Shown here: piece after piece, positions 17,594 through 25,672 of the stretch | How the letters are laid out: every line of letters starts with the position of its first letter | Position numbering within the stretch: the stretch's first letter is position 1 | Origin: Zoogloea sp021286885 | GTDB lineage: Bacteria > Pseudomonadota > Gammaproteobacteria > Burkholderiales > Rhodocyclaceae | Assembly: GCF_041915215.1 (NCBI RefSeq) | Contig: NZ_JAYSBV010000003.1 | Reading direction: 5' to 3' (one strand) | Length of the DNA stretch: 64,000 bases | Translations under genes and position numbers: made by a program | The notes under the pieces: generated by a model | Told to the model about the DNA's origin: nothing | Seen by the model: only the letters and a program-made list of their open reading frames with translations | The model's database searches: none

Positions 17594-19264
17594 ATGAATG
17601 ACAGGATCTGGCTGCAAAGCTATCCCCCCGGCGTGCCCGCCGACATCGACGTGGGCCAGTTCGGCTCCCTGGCCGATCTGTTCAACCAGAGCGCCCTGCG
17701 TTACGCCGCCTTACCCGCCTACACCTGCATGGGGCGCACCCTCAGTTACAGCGAGGTGAGCGATGCTGCCCATGCCTTTGCCGCCTTCCTCCAGCAGGAT
17801 CTGAAGCTCCCCCACGGTGCCCGGGTGGCGCTGATGATGCCCAACTGCCTCCAGTACCCGGTGGCCATGTTTGGGGTCTTGCTGGCCGGCTGCACGGTGG
17901 TGAACGTGAATCCCCTCTACACCGCCCGGGAGCTGGAGCACCAGCTGCGGGATGCGGGCTGCGAAACCATCGTCATCGTCGAGAATTTTGCCGCCACCTT
18001 TGAAGCCGTGTGCCCGAATACGGCGGTGCGGCATGTGGTGGTCACCGGGCTGGGGGATATGCTGGGTTTTCCCAAGTCGGTGCTGGTGAACACCGTGCTG
18101 CGCCACGTGCGCAAGCTGGTGCCCGCCTGGAAGCTGCCGGACGCGATCCCCTTCATGCGTGCCCTGCGCCGGGGGCGCCATCTGCCGTTTACCCCGCCCC
18201 AGCTGGATCAGGACGACCTGGCCTATCTGCAATACACCGGCGGTACCACGGGCGTGGCCAAGGGGGCCATGCTGAGCCACGGCAATATCATCGCCAATCT
18301 GCAACAGGCCCACGCCTGGATTGCGCCTTACGTGCAGGAGCGGGTGGAGCTGATCATCACGGCGCTGCCGCTCTATCACATCTTTTCGCTCACCGCGAAC
18401 TGCCTCACCTTCTTCAAGATCGGCGCCCATAACGTGCTGATCACCAATCCCCGGGACTTGCCCGGGTTTGTGAAGGAGCTGGCCAAATACCCCTTCACCG
18501 TGATCACCGGGGTGAATACCCTGTTCAACGCGCTGCTCAATCAGCCGGGCTTTGCGGCGCTGGATTTCTCCACCCTCAAGGTGGCCCTGGGGGGCGGTAT
18601 GTCGGTTCAGCAGGCGGTGGCCGAGCGCTGGAAGGCGGTGACTGACGTCACCCTGTCGGAAGCCTACGGCCTTACCGAAACCTCTCCGGCGGTGTGCATC
18701 AATCCCCTGGATCTGCCCGCCTTCAACCACGCCATTGGGCTCCCGATACCCTCCACCCATGTGAGTCTGCGGGATGACGAAGGCCACCCGGTGCCCCTGG
18801 GGGAGCGGGGCGAGCTGTGCGTGCGCGGGCCCCAGGTGATGCAGGGCTATTATGGCCGCCCTGAAGAGACTGCCCGGGTGTTTACCCACGATGGCTATTT
18901 GCGCACCGGCGATGTGGCCACCATGGATGCCCAGGGCTTTTTGCGCATCGTGGATCGCAAGAAGGACATGATCCTGGTCTCGGGCTTCAATGTGTATCCC
19001 AACGAAATCGAAGACGTGGTGGCGAGCCACCCGGGCGTGCTGGAAGTGGCCGCCCTGGGAGTGCCGGACGCCCATTCGGGCGAGGCGGTGAAGATTTTTG
19101 TGGTACGTAAAGATCCGGCCCTCACTGAGGCGGCCCTCATCGCCCATTGCCGCCAGAACCTGACCGGCTACAAGGTGCCCCGCCTGGTGGAGTTTCGCAC
19201 CGAGTTGCCCAAGAGCAACGTGGGCAAGATTCTGCGTCGCAAGTTGCGGGACGGCGATGTATGA
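17594..19264 (+). CDS. fadD: Long-chain fatty acid-CoA ligase, 556 aa
   Basis: The adenylate-forming enzyme signature YTGGTTGVAKGAMLSHGN lies near residues 215-232, and the C-terminal motif SGFNVYPNEIEDVVASHPGV and K-containing NVGKILRRKLR complete the family set. The length and the MNDRIWLQSYPPGVPADID start are typical of bacterial FadD. It activates fatty acids to acyl-CoA at the inner membrane for beta-oxidation. It is a single gene between the CBS gene and the ilv leader. Confidence 0.9.
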   Translation: MNDRIWLQSYPPGVPADIDVGQFGSLADLFNQSALRYAALPAYTCMGRTLSYSEVSDAAHAFAAFLQQDLKLPHGARVALMMPNCLQYPVAMFGVLLAGCTVVNVNPLYTARELEHQLRDAGCETIVIVENFAATFEAVCPNTAVRHVVVTGLGDMLGFPKSVLVNTVLRHVRKLVPAWKLPDAIPFMRALRRGRHLPFTPPQLDQDDLAYLQYTGGTTGVAKGAMLSHGNIIANLQQAHAWIAPYVQERVELIITALPLYHIFSLTANCLTFFKIGAHNVLITNPRDLPGFVKELAKYPFTVITGVNTLFNALLNQPGFAALDFSTLKVALGGGMSVQQAVAERWKAVTDVTLSEAYGLTETSPAVCINPLDLPAFNHAIGLPIPSTHVSLRDDEGHPVPLGERGELCVRGPQVMQGYYGRPEETARVFTHDGYLRTGDVATMDAQGFLRIVDRKKDMILVSGFNVYPNEIEDVVASHPGVLEVAALGVPDAHSGEAVKIFVVRKDPALTEAALIAHCRQNLTGYKVPRLVEFRTELPKSNVGKILRRKLRDGDV

Positions 19265-19370
19265 TGGGGCGATGTTCAGCATGCCGGTCGCTGAATGAGG
19301 GTTTACCCCGCTTTCAGCCCAGATTTGGCGTACGCTTGGCGAAATCCGCCGTAATGCTGCAAATTAAGGC

Positions 19371-19399
19371 TTGTGTTTTTTCCGGTTTGTGCGAATAAT
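19371..19399 (+). promoter_or_regulatory. Candidate promoter for the ilvBN leader
   Basis: TTGTGT at 19371-19376 and AATAAT at 19394-19399 are separated by 17 bases, and AATAAT differs from the -10 consensus at one position. Transcription would begin about 10 bases before the leader ATG 19418. An alternative -10, TTATAT at about 19412-19417, would fit a leader that starts at ATG 19436. Confidence 0.5.
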
Positions 19400-19417
19400 C
19401 GCCCCATACTCTTATAT

Positions 19418-19513
19418 ATGACTTGCCTGCGTCCCATGGCCCACCTCGCCCTAAACCTGCCCGTCGTAGCTGTAGTAGTACGCGTAGTAGGCGTAGGTGC
19501 GCACGCGTCGTAA
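19418..19513 (+). CDS. Valine-rich leader peptide of ilvBN, attenuation type (ivbL-like), 31 aa
   Basis: A 31-codon open frame starts at ATG 19418 and stops at TAA 19511-19513. Its core reads PVVAVVVRVVGVG: eight valines, with leucines clustered before them and no isoleucine. Seven of the eight valine codons are GTA, which the surrounding genes use rarely. It lies between a promoter-like region and an intrinsic terminator that precedes ilvB. The order and content match E. coli IvbL, whose Val/Leu codons control ilvBN by ribosome stalling. ATG 19436 is an alternative start; neither has a clear ribosome site, and the mRNA 5' end may be short. Confidence 0.88.
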   Translation: MTCLRPMAHLALNLPVVAVVVRVVGVGAHAS

Positions 19514-19544
19514 GGGGACCCCAGGTAGTACGCAAGAAGTTTCA

Positions 19545-19579
19545 AAAACCCCCGCCGGCGCACAACCGGCGGGGGTTTT
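19545..19579 (+). terminator. Intrinsic terminator/attenuator in front of ilvB
   Basis: AAAACCCCCGCCGG (19545-19558) pairs perfectly over 14 bp with 19566-19579, with a seven-base loop and a following T-rich stretch. It lies 32 bases after the leader stop and 65 bases before ilvB. Because it precedes a biosynthetic gene in the same transcript, it should be the conditional terminator of an attenuator. The competing antiterminator pairing cannot be defined by eye. Confidence 0.9.
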
Positions 19580-19643
19580 GTCTTTCTGAAGTACCCCGGC
19601 CCGGACAGAGCGACTCGGCTCCGAAGCCACTAGGAGAATCTCG

Positions 19644-21308
19644 ATGATGCAAATGACTGGAGCAGACCTGATCGTCAAGCTGCTCGAACGGCAAGGAATC
19701 CGCACCATCGCCGGCGTGCCCGGCGGTGCAGCCCTGCCCATGTATGACGCCCTGACCCGCAGCGAACACATCCACCACGTGCTGTGCCGCCACGAGCAGG
19801 GGGCCGGTTTCATTGCCCAGGGCATGTCCCGCGTGTCGGGCCAGCCGGAAGTGTGTCTGGCCTCCAGCGGCCCGGGCGCCACCAACCTGGTCACTGCCAT
19901 TGCCGACGCCCGTCTTGATTCGATTCCCATGATCGCCCTGACCGGCCAGGTGCCCCTTTCCATGATCGGCACCGATGCCTTCCAGGAAGTGGACATCTAC
20001 GGGATGACCATTCCCATCACCAAGCACAACTTCCTGGTCCGTTCGGCCAAGGAACTGCTGGACGTGATCCCGGCCGCCTTCCGCATCGCCATGTCAGACC
20101 GGCCCGGCCCGGTGCTGGTCGATGTGCCCAAGGATGTCCAAAACCAGCTGGTGAGCTTCGATGAGTTCCCCGAAGTCGTCACCCCCGACCCCGCCCCGAC
20201 CATTGATCTGGCCCTGATCGAAGAAGCCGCCCGCATGATCGAGGCCGCCGAGCAGCCCGTGCTCTACCTGGGCGGTGGCGTGATCCACTCCGGCGCAGCC
20301 CACATGGCCGTCACCCTGGCCGAGCAGGCCTCCCTGCCCACCACCATGACCCTGATGGCCCTGGGCGCCATGCCCATGGACCACCCGCTGTCCCTGGGCA
20401 TGCTGGGGATGCACGGGGCCCGGTACACCAACTACGCGCTCGAAGAAGCCGATCTGCTGATCTGCGTGGGCGCCCGCTTTGATGACCGGGCGATTGGCAA
20501 GGCTTCCGAGTTCTGCCCCAACGCCAAGATCATCCATATCGACATCGACCCCTCCGAACTGCACAAGATCAAGACCGCCCACGTGGCCATTGCCGGCGAC
20601 GTGGGGCAGGTGCTCACCGAGCTGCTCCCCCGGGTCAAGCCCAAGCTGCGCAAGCGCTGGCTCTCCCACGTGGAAAGCCTCAAGAGCCGCTTCCCCCTGG
20701 CCATGCCCGGGCTGGACAACCCGCGTGCGCCCTATGGCCTGATTCAGGCCGTGGCCAACTGCCTGGACGACAACGCCATCATCACCAGCGATGTGGGCCA
20801 GCACCAGATGTGGGTGGCCCAGGCCTATCCCTTCCGCCGTTCGCGCCAGTGGCTCAACTCCGGTGGTCTGGGCACCATGGGCTTCGGTTTCCCGGCCGCC
20901 ATCGGCGCCGCCCTGGCCGCCCCCGACCGCACCGTGGTGTGCTTCTCCGGCGACGGCAGCCTGCAGATGAACATTCAGGAAATGGCCACCGCCGCCCAGG
21001 AAGGCGTGAACGTCAAGATCGTGCTGATGAACAACCAGTCCCTGGGCCTGGTGCACCAGCAGCAGAGCATGTTCTACGGCAAGCGCATCATGGCCTCCCG
21101 CTACCAGAAGGGCGTGGACTTCCTGCGCATTGCCGAAGGCTTCGGGATGCGCGCCGTGGATCTGGATCTGGCCCCCAACCCCCGTGCCGCCCTGGCCGAG
21201 GCCCTCAACACCCCGGGCCCCTGCCTGATCCACGCCACCATTGATCCGCAAGAGTTTGTGTACCCCATGGTGCCGCCGGGCGCCGCCAACTCCGAGATGA
21301 TCGGCTGA
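19644..21308 (+). CDS. ilvB: Acetolactate synthase large subunit, 554 aa
   Basis: A thiamine-diphosphate enzyme: the proton-relay glutamate is E51 in CRHEQGAGF, and the ThDP motif begins GDGSLQMN near residue 436 and ends in MNN about 27 residues later. It joins two pyruvates to 2-acetolactate (valine/leucine) or pyruvate and 2-oxobutyrate (isoleucine). AGGAGAATCTCG precedes the start, with ATG 19647 possible as well. It lies downstream of the Val-rich leader, which indicates attenuation control, and 16 bases before ilvN, so the two are co-transcribed. Confidence 0.95.
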   Translation: MMQMTGADLIVKLLERQGIRTIAGVPGGAALPMYDALTRSEHIHHVLCRHEQGAGFIAQGMSRVSGQPEVCLASSGPGATNLVTAIADARLDSIPMIALTGQVPLSMIGTDAFQEVDIYGMTIPITKHNFLVRSAKELLDVIPAAFRIAMSDRPGPVLVDVPKDVQNQLVSFDEFPEVVTPDPAPTIDLALIEEAARMIEAAEQPVLYLGGGVIHSGAAHMAVTLAEQASLPTTMTLMALGAMPMDHPLSLGMLGMHGARYTNYALEEADLLICVGARFDDRAIGKASEFCPNAKIIHIDIDPSELHKIKTAHVAIAGDVGQVLTELLPRVKPKLRKRWLSHVESLKSRFPLAMPGLDNPRAPYGLIQAVANCLDDNAIITSDVGQHQMWVAQAYPFRRSRQWLNSGGLGTMGFGFPAAIGAALAAPDRTVVCFSGDGSLQMNIQEMATAAQEGVNVKIVLMNNQSLGLVHQQQSMFYGKRIMASRYQKGVDFLRIAEGFGMRAVDLDLAPNPRAALAEALNTPGPCLIHATIDPQEFVYPMVPPGAANSEMIG

Positions 21309-21324
21309 GCCCAGGAGAAACACG

Positions 21325-21684
21325 ATGTCCGAGCTAAAGACTGAAACCAGCGCAAGCACTGAAAAATCCCTATCCGAGTACATCCCCGATGTACCCAACA
21401 CCACCGGCTTCAACAAGGTCGTGCTGGAACTCGAAGTGGCCAACCACCCGGGCGTGATGAGCCACATCTGCGGCCTGTTTGCGCGCCGCGCCTTCAACGT
21501 GGAAGGCATCCTGTGCATGCCCGTGGGCACCGGCAACACCAGCCGGATCTGGCTCCAGGTGTTTGAAGACCAGCGCCTCGACAAGATGATCCGTCAGGTC
21601 GACAAGCTGGAAGACGTGATCTACGTGCGCCAGCACGGTGCCGACCACCCGGTGTTCAGCAGCCTGGGCGAGTTCTTCCAGTAA
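21325..21684 (+). CDS. ilvN: Acetolactate synthase small (regulatory) subunit, 119 aa
   Basis: An ACT domain with the pattern LELEVANHPGVMSHICGLFARRAFNVEGILCMPVG identifies the regulatory subunit. The length (119 aa) is nearer to the short IlvN of enterics than to the 160-aa IlvH, in keeping with the ilvB-type leader upstream. It binds valine for feedback control and stimulates the large subunit. It is followed by a terminator-like hairpin at 21768-21796. Confidence 0.93.
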   Translation: MSELKTETSASTEKSLSEYIPDVPNTTGFNKVVLELEVANHPGVMSHICGLFARRAFNVEGILCMPVGTGNTSRIWLQVFEDQRLDKMIRQVDKLEDVIYVRQHGADHPVFSSLGEFFQ

Positions 21685-21767
21685 GCGCCCGGCCTGCACG
21701 TCCCCGCCCCACGCAACCGGGGCGGGCGGCGTGGTGTATGGCCTGCGTGTGTGGCGTGTTAGACTCC

Positions 21768-21796
21768 AGGGCCGCCTTCGGGCGGCTCTGTGTTTT
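21768..21796 (+). terminator. Terminator after ilvBN
   Basis: AGGGCCGCC and GGCGGCTCT (21768-21789) form a 9-bp stem closed by a UUCG tetraloop, followed by a T-rich stretch. It separates the ilv operon from aroC. The remaining bases to 21922 hold repeated GCACCTG and T-run motifs with no clear function. Confidence 0.65.
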
Positions 21797-21922
21797 GGGT
21801 GTTTGTGTTGGTGTTTAAGCGACGGCTCGGCACCCGCGTCGGCACCTGCTTGGCACCTGTTTTTGCCCCTGTTTTTACCCCGTTTCCTGTTCTGTTTTCC
21901 TACTAGCTAAGGCGAGTTTTCC

Positions 21923-23056
21923 ATGTCCGGCAATACCCTCGGCACGCTGTTCTGCGTCACTTCCTTTGGTGAATCCCACGGCCCGGCCATTGGCTGCGTG
22001 GTGGATGGCTGCCCTCCGGGCCTGGAAATCAGCGAGGCCGACATCCAGGCCGAACTGGATCGGCGCAAGCCCGGCACCTCCCGCCACGTCACCCAGCGCC
22101 GGGAGCCCGACACCGTCGAGATTCTGTCCGGCGTGTTTGAAGGCAAGACCACCGGCACCCCCATTGCCCTGTTGATCCGCAACCAAGACCAGCGCTCCAA
22201 GGACTACGGCAACATCGTCGAACAATTCCGCCCCGGCCATGCCGACTACGCCTACTGGCAAAAGTACGGTACCCGCGACCACCGGGGCGGTGGCCGTTCC
22301 TCTGCCCGGGAAACCGCCGTGCGCGTGGCCGCCGGCGCGATTGCCCGCAAGTGGCTGCAGGAGCGCTACGGCATCGTGATCCGGGGCTACATGGCCCAGC
22401 TCGGCCCGGTCGAGATCCCCTTCGTGAGCTGGGACGAGATCGACGGTAACGCCTTCTTTGCCCCCAATCAGGCCATCGTGCCCCAGCTTGAGCACTACAT
22501 GGACGACCTGCGCAAGTCCGGCGACTCGGTGGGCGCCCGCATCAACGTGGTGGCCAGCGGCGTTCCGGTGGGTTGGGGTGAGCCCGTCTACGACCGCCTG
22601 GACGCCGAAATCGCCTACGCGATGATGAGCATCAACGCCGTCAAGGGCGTCGAAATCGGCGCCGGCTTTGCCAGCGTTGCCCAGCTTGGCACCCAGCACT
22701 CCGACGAGATGAGCCCCGAAGGCTTCCTCTCCAACAACGCCGGCGGCATCCTGGGTGGCATCTCCACCGGCCAGGACATCAGCGTCAGCATGGCCATCAA
22801 GCCCACCTCCAGCACCCGCCTGGATCGCCAGTCCATCAACAAGGCCGGCGAGCCCGTGGTGGTGAACACCCATGGCCGTCACGACCCCTGCGTGGGCATC
22901 CGCGCCACCCCCATCGCCGAATCCATGCTTGCCATCGTGCTGATGGATCACGCCCTGCGCCACCGGGCTCAGAATGCCGATGTCGTGACCGCAACCCCGA
23001 AAATCGCCGGCCTCGCGCCCACCGGCACCCAGGCGGTGCCTTCTCCCAAGGCTTGA
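21923..23056 (+). CDS. aroC: Chorismate synthase, 377 aa
   Basis: The protein carries the family signatures GESHGPAIGCVVDGCPPG, GHADYAYWQKYGTRDHRGGGRSSARETAVRVAAG and the C-terminal HGRHDPCVGIRATPIAESM. It uses reduced FMN to convert EPSP to chorismate, the branch point for aromatic amino acids, including the trp genes encoded further on. Length is usual. It appears to be a single-gene unit with its own upstream region. Confidence 0.97.
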   Translation: MSGNTLGTLFCVTSFGESHGPAIGCVVDGCPPGLEISEADIQAELDRRKPGTSRHVTQRREPDTVEILSGVFEGKTTGTPIALLIRNQDQRSKDYGNIVEQFRPGHADYAYWQKYGTRDHRGGGRSSARETAVRVAAGAIARKWLQERYGIVIRGYMAQLGPVEIPFVSWDEIDGNAFFAPNQAIVPQLEHYMDDLRKSGDSVGARINVVASGVPVGWGEPVYDRLDAEIAYAMMSINAVKGVEIGAGFASVAQLGTQHSDEMSPEGFLSNNAGGILGGISTGQDISVSMAIKPTSSTRLDRQSINKAGEPVVVNTHGRHDPCVGIRATPIAESMLAIVLMDHALRHRAQNADVVTATPKIAGLAPTGTQAVPSPKA

Positions 23057-23144
23057 CGCGGGTCAACTTCGAGCGCGGCGCCGGGGCGTAGAGTGGTTTC
23101 ACAGCAGTACCACAACACACAACAAACCAGACGGAGCCGCGCAA

Positions 23145-23387
23145 ATGGACCAACATGACCTGCACCATGAATTCCCCGAACACCGGGAGCAAATTCATGA
23201 ACTCAAGATGTCGAACGCCCACTTCCAGCGCCTCTTCGACGAATACCACGAAGTGAACCGCCATGTGGTGCGCGTCGAAGTACACACCGAAATGGCCACC
23301 GACCCCGAACTCGAAAACCTCAAGAAGCGCCGCCTCCAGCTCAAGGATCAGCTCTACTCCATGATCCGCGAAGCCGTCCCGGGCTAA
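23145..23387 (+). CDS. YdcH/DUF465-like small helical protein, 80 aa
   Basis: The small charged protein with the segments NAHFQRLFDEYHEVNRHVVRVE and LENLKKRRLQLKDQLYSMIREA is typical of the DUF465/YdcH family: two antiparallel helices that form a coiled coil. No enzymatic role is known. ACGGAGCCGCGCAA precedes the start. It is followed by a strong terminator, so it is a separate transcript. Confidence 0.85.
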   Translation: MDQHDLHHEFPEHREQIHELKMSNAHFQRLFDEYHEVNRHVVRVEVHTEMATDPELENLKKRRLQLKDQLYSMIREAVPG

Positions 23388-23416
23388 TTCACCCGCTCCG
23401 GACGCACGCTGCCAAC

Positions 23417-23450
23417 ACCCCTGTCTTCGGATGGGGGTTTTTGTTTTTGG
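23417..23450 (+). terminator. Intrinsic terminator with UUCG tetraloop
   Basis: CCCCTGTC (23418-23425) pairs with the complementary GATGGGGG (23430-23437) around TTCG, followed by TTTTTGTTTTT. It ends the transcript of the YdcH-like gene. Confidence 0.9.
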
Positions 23451-23527
23451 GGCTCGGTTTTCCGGGGCCGGGCTGGCATGAGGCGCAGGGTCGGGCCCCT
23501 GCCGCCTCATCCGGTACAATCCCCCCG

Positions 23528-24712
23528 ATGAATTCCCAGCCGCAGACCGTGTCCGGGGGCGTGCCGTATTGGCGCCTGTCCGCCTATTATTTTTTCTATT
23601 TCGCCTTTGTCGGGGCCTTTTCACCGTATTTCGGGCTGTATCTCCAGTCGATTGGCCAGGGGGCAGGGGAGATTGCGCTGCTCATGTCCCTGATGTCGGT
23701 GATGCGCACTTTGGCGCCCACCTTATGGGGCTGGTTGGCAGATGGTTTGCGGATGCGGGCGCCGATTGTGCGGGCGTCGGCCTTGCTGGCGGGCCTGGGG
23801 TTTAGTGGGTTTTTGCTGACCACTGCGTCCTGGGGGCTGTTGCTCAGCATGGGCGTGCTGTCCTTTTTCTGGAGCGCAGCCCTGCCGCTGGTGGAGACGC
23901 TCACCTTTGCCCATTTGCAGCGCCAGAGCCAGACTGGGCGTTATGGCAACATCCGGGTGTGGGGGTCGATTGGTTTTGTGCTGGCGGTGCTGGCCCTGGG
24001 CTATGGGCTGGATGGGCTGCCGATTCGGGCCTTGCTGTGGATCATTCTGGCGATTCTGGGTTGTATCCTGCTGTGTGCGTTGTCGATTCCCGAGATTCGC
24101 CCGGAGCACGCGCCGGCCCGGGAAGGCGCCCTGGGGGCGGTGCTGCGCCAGCCGGAGGTGCGCGGGTTTCTGGCGGCGTGTTTTTGCATGTCGGCGGCCC
24201 ACGGGGCGCTCTACGTGTTTTATTCCCTGCATCTGGTGGCCCATGGCTACGATAAGGCGCTGGTGGGCTGGATGTGGACCTTGGGTGTGCTGGCCGAAAT
24301 CGGGGTGTTCATGGTGATGCCCCAGATGCTCCGGCGCTGGAGCCGGCGCGGGGTGGTGTTATTTACCCTGTGGGCGGCGGTGCTGCGCTTTGTGCTGATT
24401 GGTTGGTATGCCGATTCGTTTGCGGTGCTGGTGTTTGCCCAGCTGCTCCATGGCCTCACCTTTGGGGCCTATCACGCATCGGCCATTGCCGAGGTGAATC
24501 AGCGCTTTGTCGGCCCCTTGCAAGCTCGGGGGCAGGCTTTGTACGGGAGCGTGTCATTTGGGGCGGGCGGGGTGCTGGGGGGGCTCATCAGCGGCTATAC
24601 CTGGGAGCCCCTGGGCGCGGCTTGGACTTATTCCATGAGTGCAGCGTTTGCGCTGGTCGGGGTGGGCGTGCTGCTGCGTGCCTGGCCCCGGACCCCGGCG
24701 GATGCTGCGTGA
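23528..24712 (+). CDS. MFS transporter (HcaT/MFS_1-like), 394 aa
   Basis: Twelve hydrophobic segments, with an N-terminal SAYYFFYFAFVGAFSPYFGLYLQSIG and a GRYGNIRVWGSIGFVLAV segment, are typical of the MFS_1-like group that includes the phenylpropionate permease HcaT and nucleoside permeases. The start ATG 23528 is chosen because the open frame upstream runs through the terminator at 23417-23450. The substrate cannot be read from the sequence. The M48 peptidase gene follows 61 bases later. Confidence 0.85.
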   Translation: MNSQPQTVSGGVPYWRLSAYYFFYFAFVGAFSPYFGLYLQSIGQGAGEIALLMSLMSVMRTLAPTLWGWLADGLRMRAPIVRASALLAGLGFSGFLLTTASWGLLLSMGVLSFFWSAALPLVETLTFAHLQRQSQTGRYGNIRVWGSIGFVLAVLALGYGLDGLPIRALLWIILAILGCILLCALSIPEIRPEHAPAREGALGAVLRQPEVRGFLAACFCMSAAHGALYVFYSLHLVAHGYDKALVGWMWTLGVLAEIGVFMVMPQMLRRWSRRGVVLFTLWAAVLRFVLIGWYADSFAVLVFAQLLHGLTFGAYHASAIAEVNQRFVGPLQARGQALYGSVSFGAGGVLGGLISGYTWEPLGAAWTYSMSAAFALVGVGVLLRAWPRTPADAA

Positions 24713-24773
24713 GGGTGCATCAAGGCAAGGCAAGGTTTCCACAGGATATGCAGACCCCGGAGGAGGGCGTAGT

Positions 24774-25643
24774 TTGAAGCAATGTGCGAAGAAATTTGAA
24801 ATGGTTTTGCAGGGTACTCGGCGGAGGGCCTGGCGCCTGACGGCGGGTGTGCTGTTGGCCGGTGGGCTGGCAGGCTGCCAGACGGTGAACACCACCCAGG
24901 GCGGCGCGGTGGGCGTCGAGCGCAAGCAGATGATGATGGTGTCGTCCCAGGAGATGGAGCAGGCGGCAAGCCAGAACTATCGGCAGGTGCTCCAGAAGGC
25001 CGCCTCCCAGGGCGCGCTCGACCGCAATCCGGCCCAGGTGGAGCGGGTGCGCACGGTGGCGGCCCGGCTGATTCCGGTCACCGGGGTGTTTCGTCCGGAT
25101 GCGCCCCGCTGGAAGTGGGAGGTGCACGTAATCAGCAGTAAGGAGCTTAATGCCTGGTGTATGGCTGGGGGCAAGATTGCGTTCTATAGCGGGATCATCG
25201 AGGGCCTGCAATTGTCTGACGATGAAATGGCGGCGGTCATGGGCCATGAAATTGCCCACGCCCTGCGCGAGCATTCCCGGGAACAGGCTTCGGAGCAGAT
25301 GGTGACCAATCTCGGGGTGAATGTATTGGGTGCCGTGCTGGGGGTGGATTCTTCGGGCCTGGGCAAGCTGGCTCAGTTGGGTATCGGCTTGCCCCACAGC
25401 CGGGCCCACGAGACCGAGGCCGACCGAATGGGCGTGGAGTTGGCCGCCCGGGCGGGCTACGACCCCCGGGCCGCCATCGGGTTGTGGCAGAAAATGGCCC
25501 GGGCTGGGGGCGGGCAGGGGCCCGAATGGATGTCCACCCACCCTTCCAGCCAGTCCCGCATCGAGGATTTGCGGGTTTACGCGGCCCGTGTGCTGCCTCT
25601 GTATGAGCAGGCTGCTACTCAGCACGCTAGGCCTGTGAAATAA
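24774..25643 (+). CDS. M48-family lipoprotein peptidase, 289 aa
   Basis: A lipobox LAGC (C35 from the chosen start) ends a signal peptide (LTAGVLLAGGLAGC), so the protein is probably outer-membrane anchored. The zinc-peptidase motif HEIAH is at 158-162 and the third ligand lies in HETEADRMG. The start is likely TTG 24774, because AGGAGGG lies seven bases upstream; ATG 24801 is the alternative and gives a more standard signal peptide. It is similar in design to YcaL/LoiP/BepA-type envelope quality-control proteases. It precedes leuC by 29 bases but is functionally unrelated. Confidence 0.85.
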   Translation: MKQCAKKFEMVLQGTRRRAWRLTAGVLLAGGLAGCQTVNTTQGGAVGVERKQMMMVSSQEMEQAASQNYRQVLQKAASQGALDRNPAQVERVRTVAARLIPVTGVFRPDAPRWKWEVHVISSKELNAWCMAGGKIAFYSGIIEGLQLSDDEMAAVMGHEIAHALREHSREQASEQMVTNLGVNVLGAVLGVDSSGLGKLAQLGIGLPHSRAHETEADRMGVELAARAGYDPRAAIGLWQKMARAGGGQGPEWMSTHPSSQSRIEDLRVYAARVLPLYEQAATQHARPVK

Positions 25644-25672
25644 TCAATACTTTTCCGCCGTTTCTTTCGCCC

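Noticed and set aside
19466..19498. GTAGTAGTA-type microsatellite before ilvB
   Set aside because: The triplets are in phase with an ATG and stop and encode the valine run of the attenuator leader, so codon content explains the repeat.
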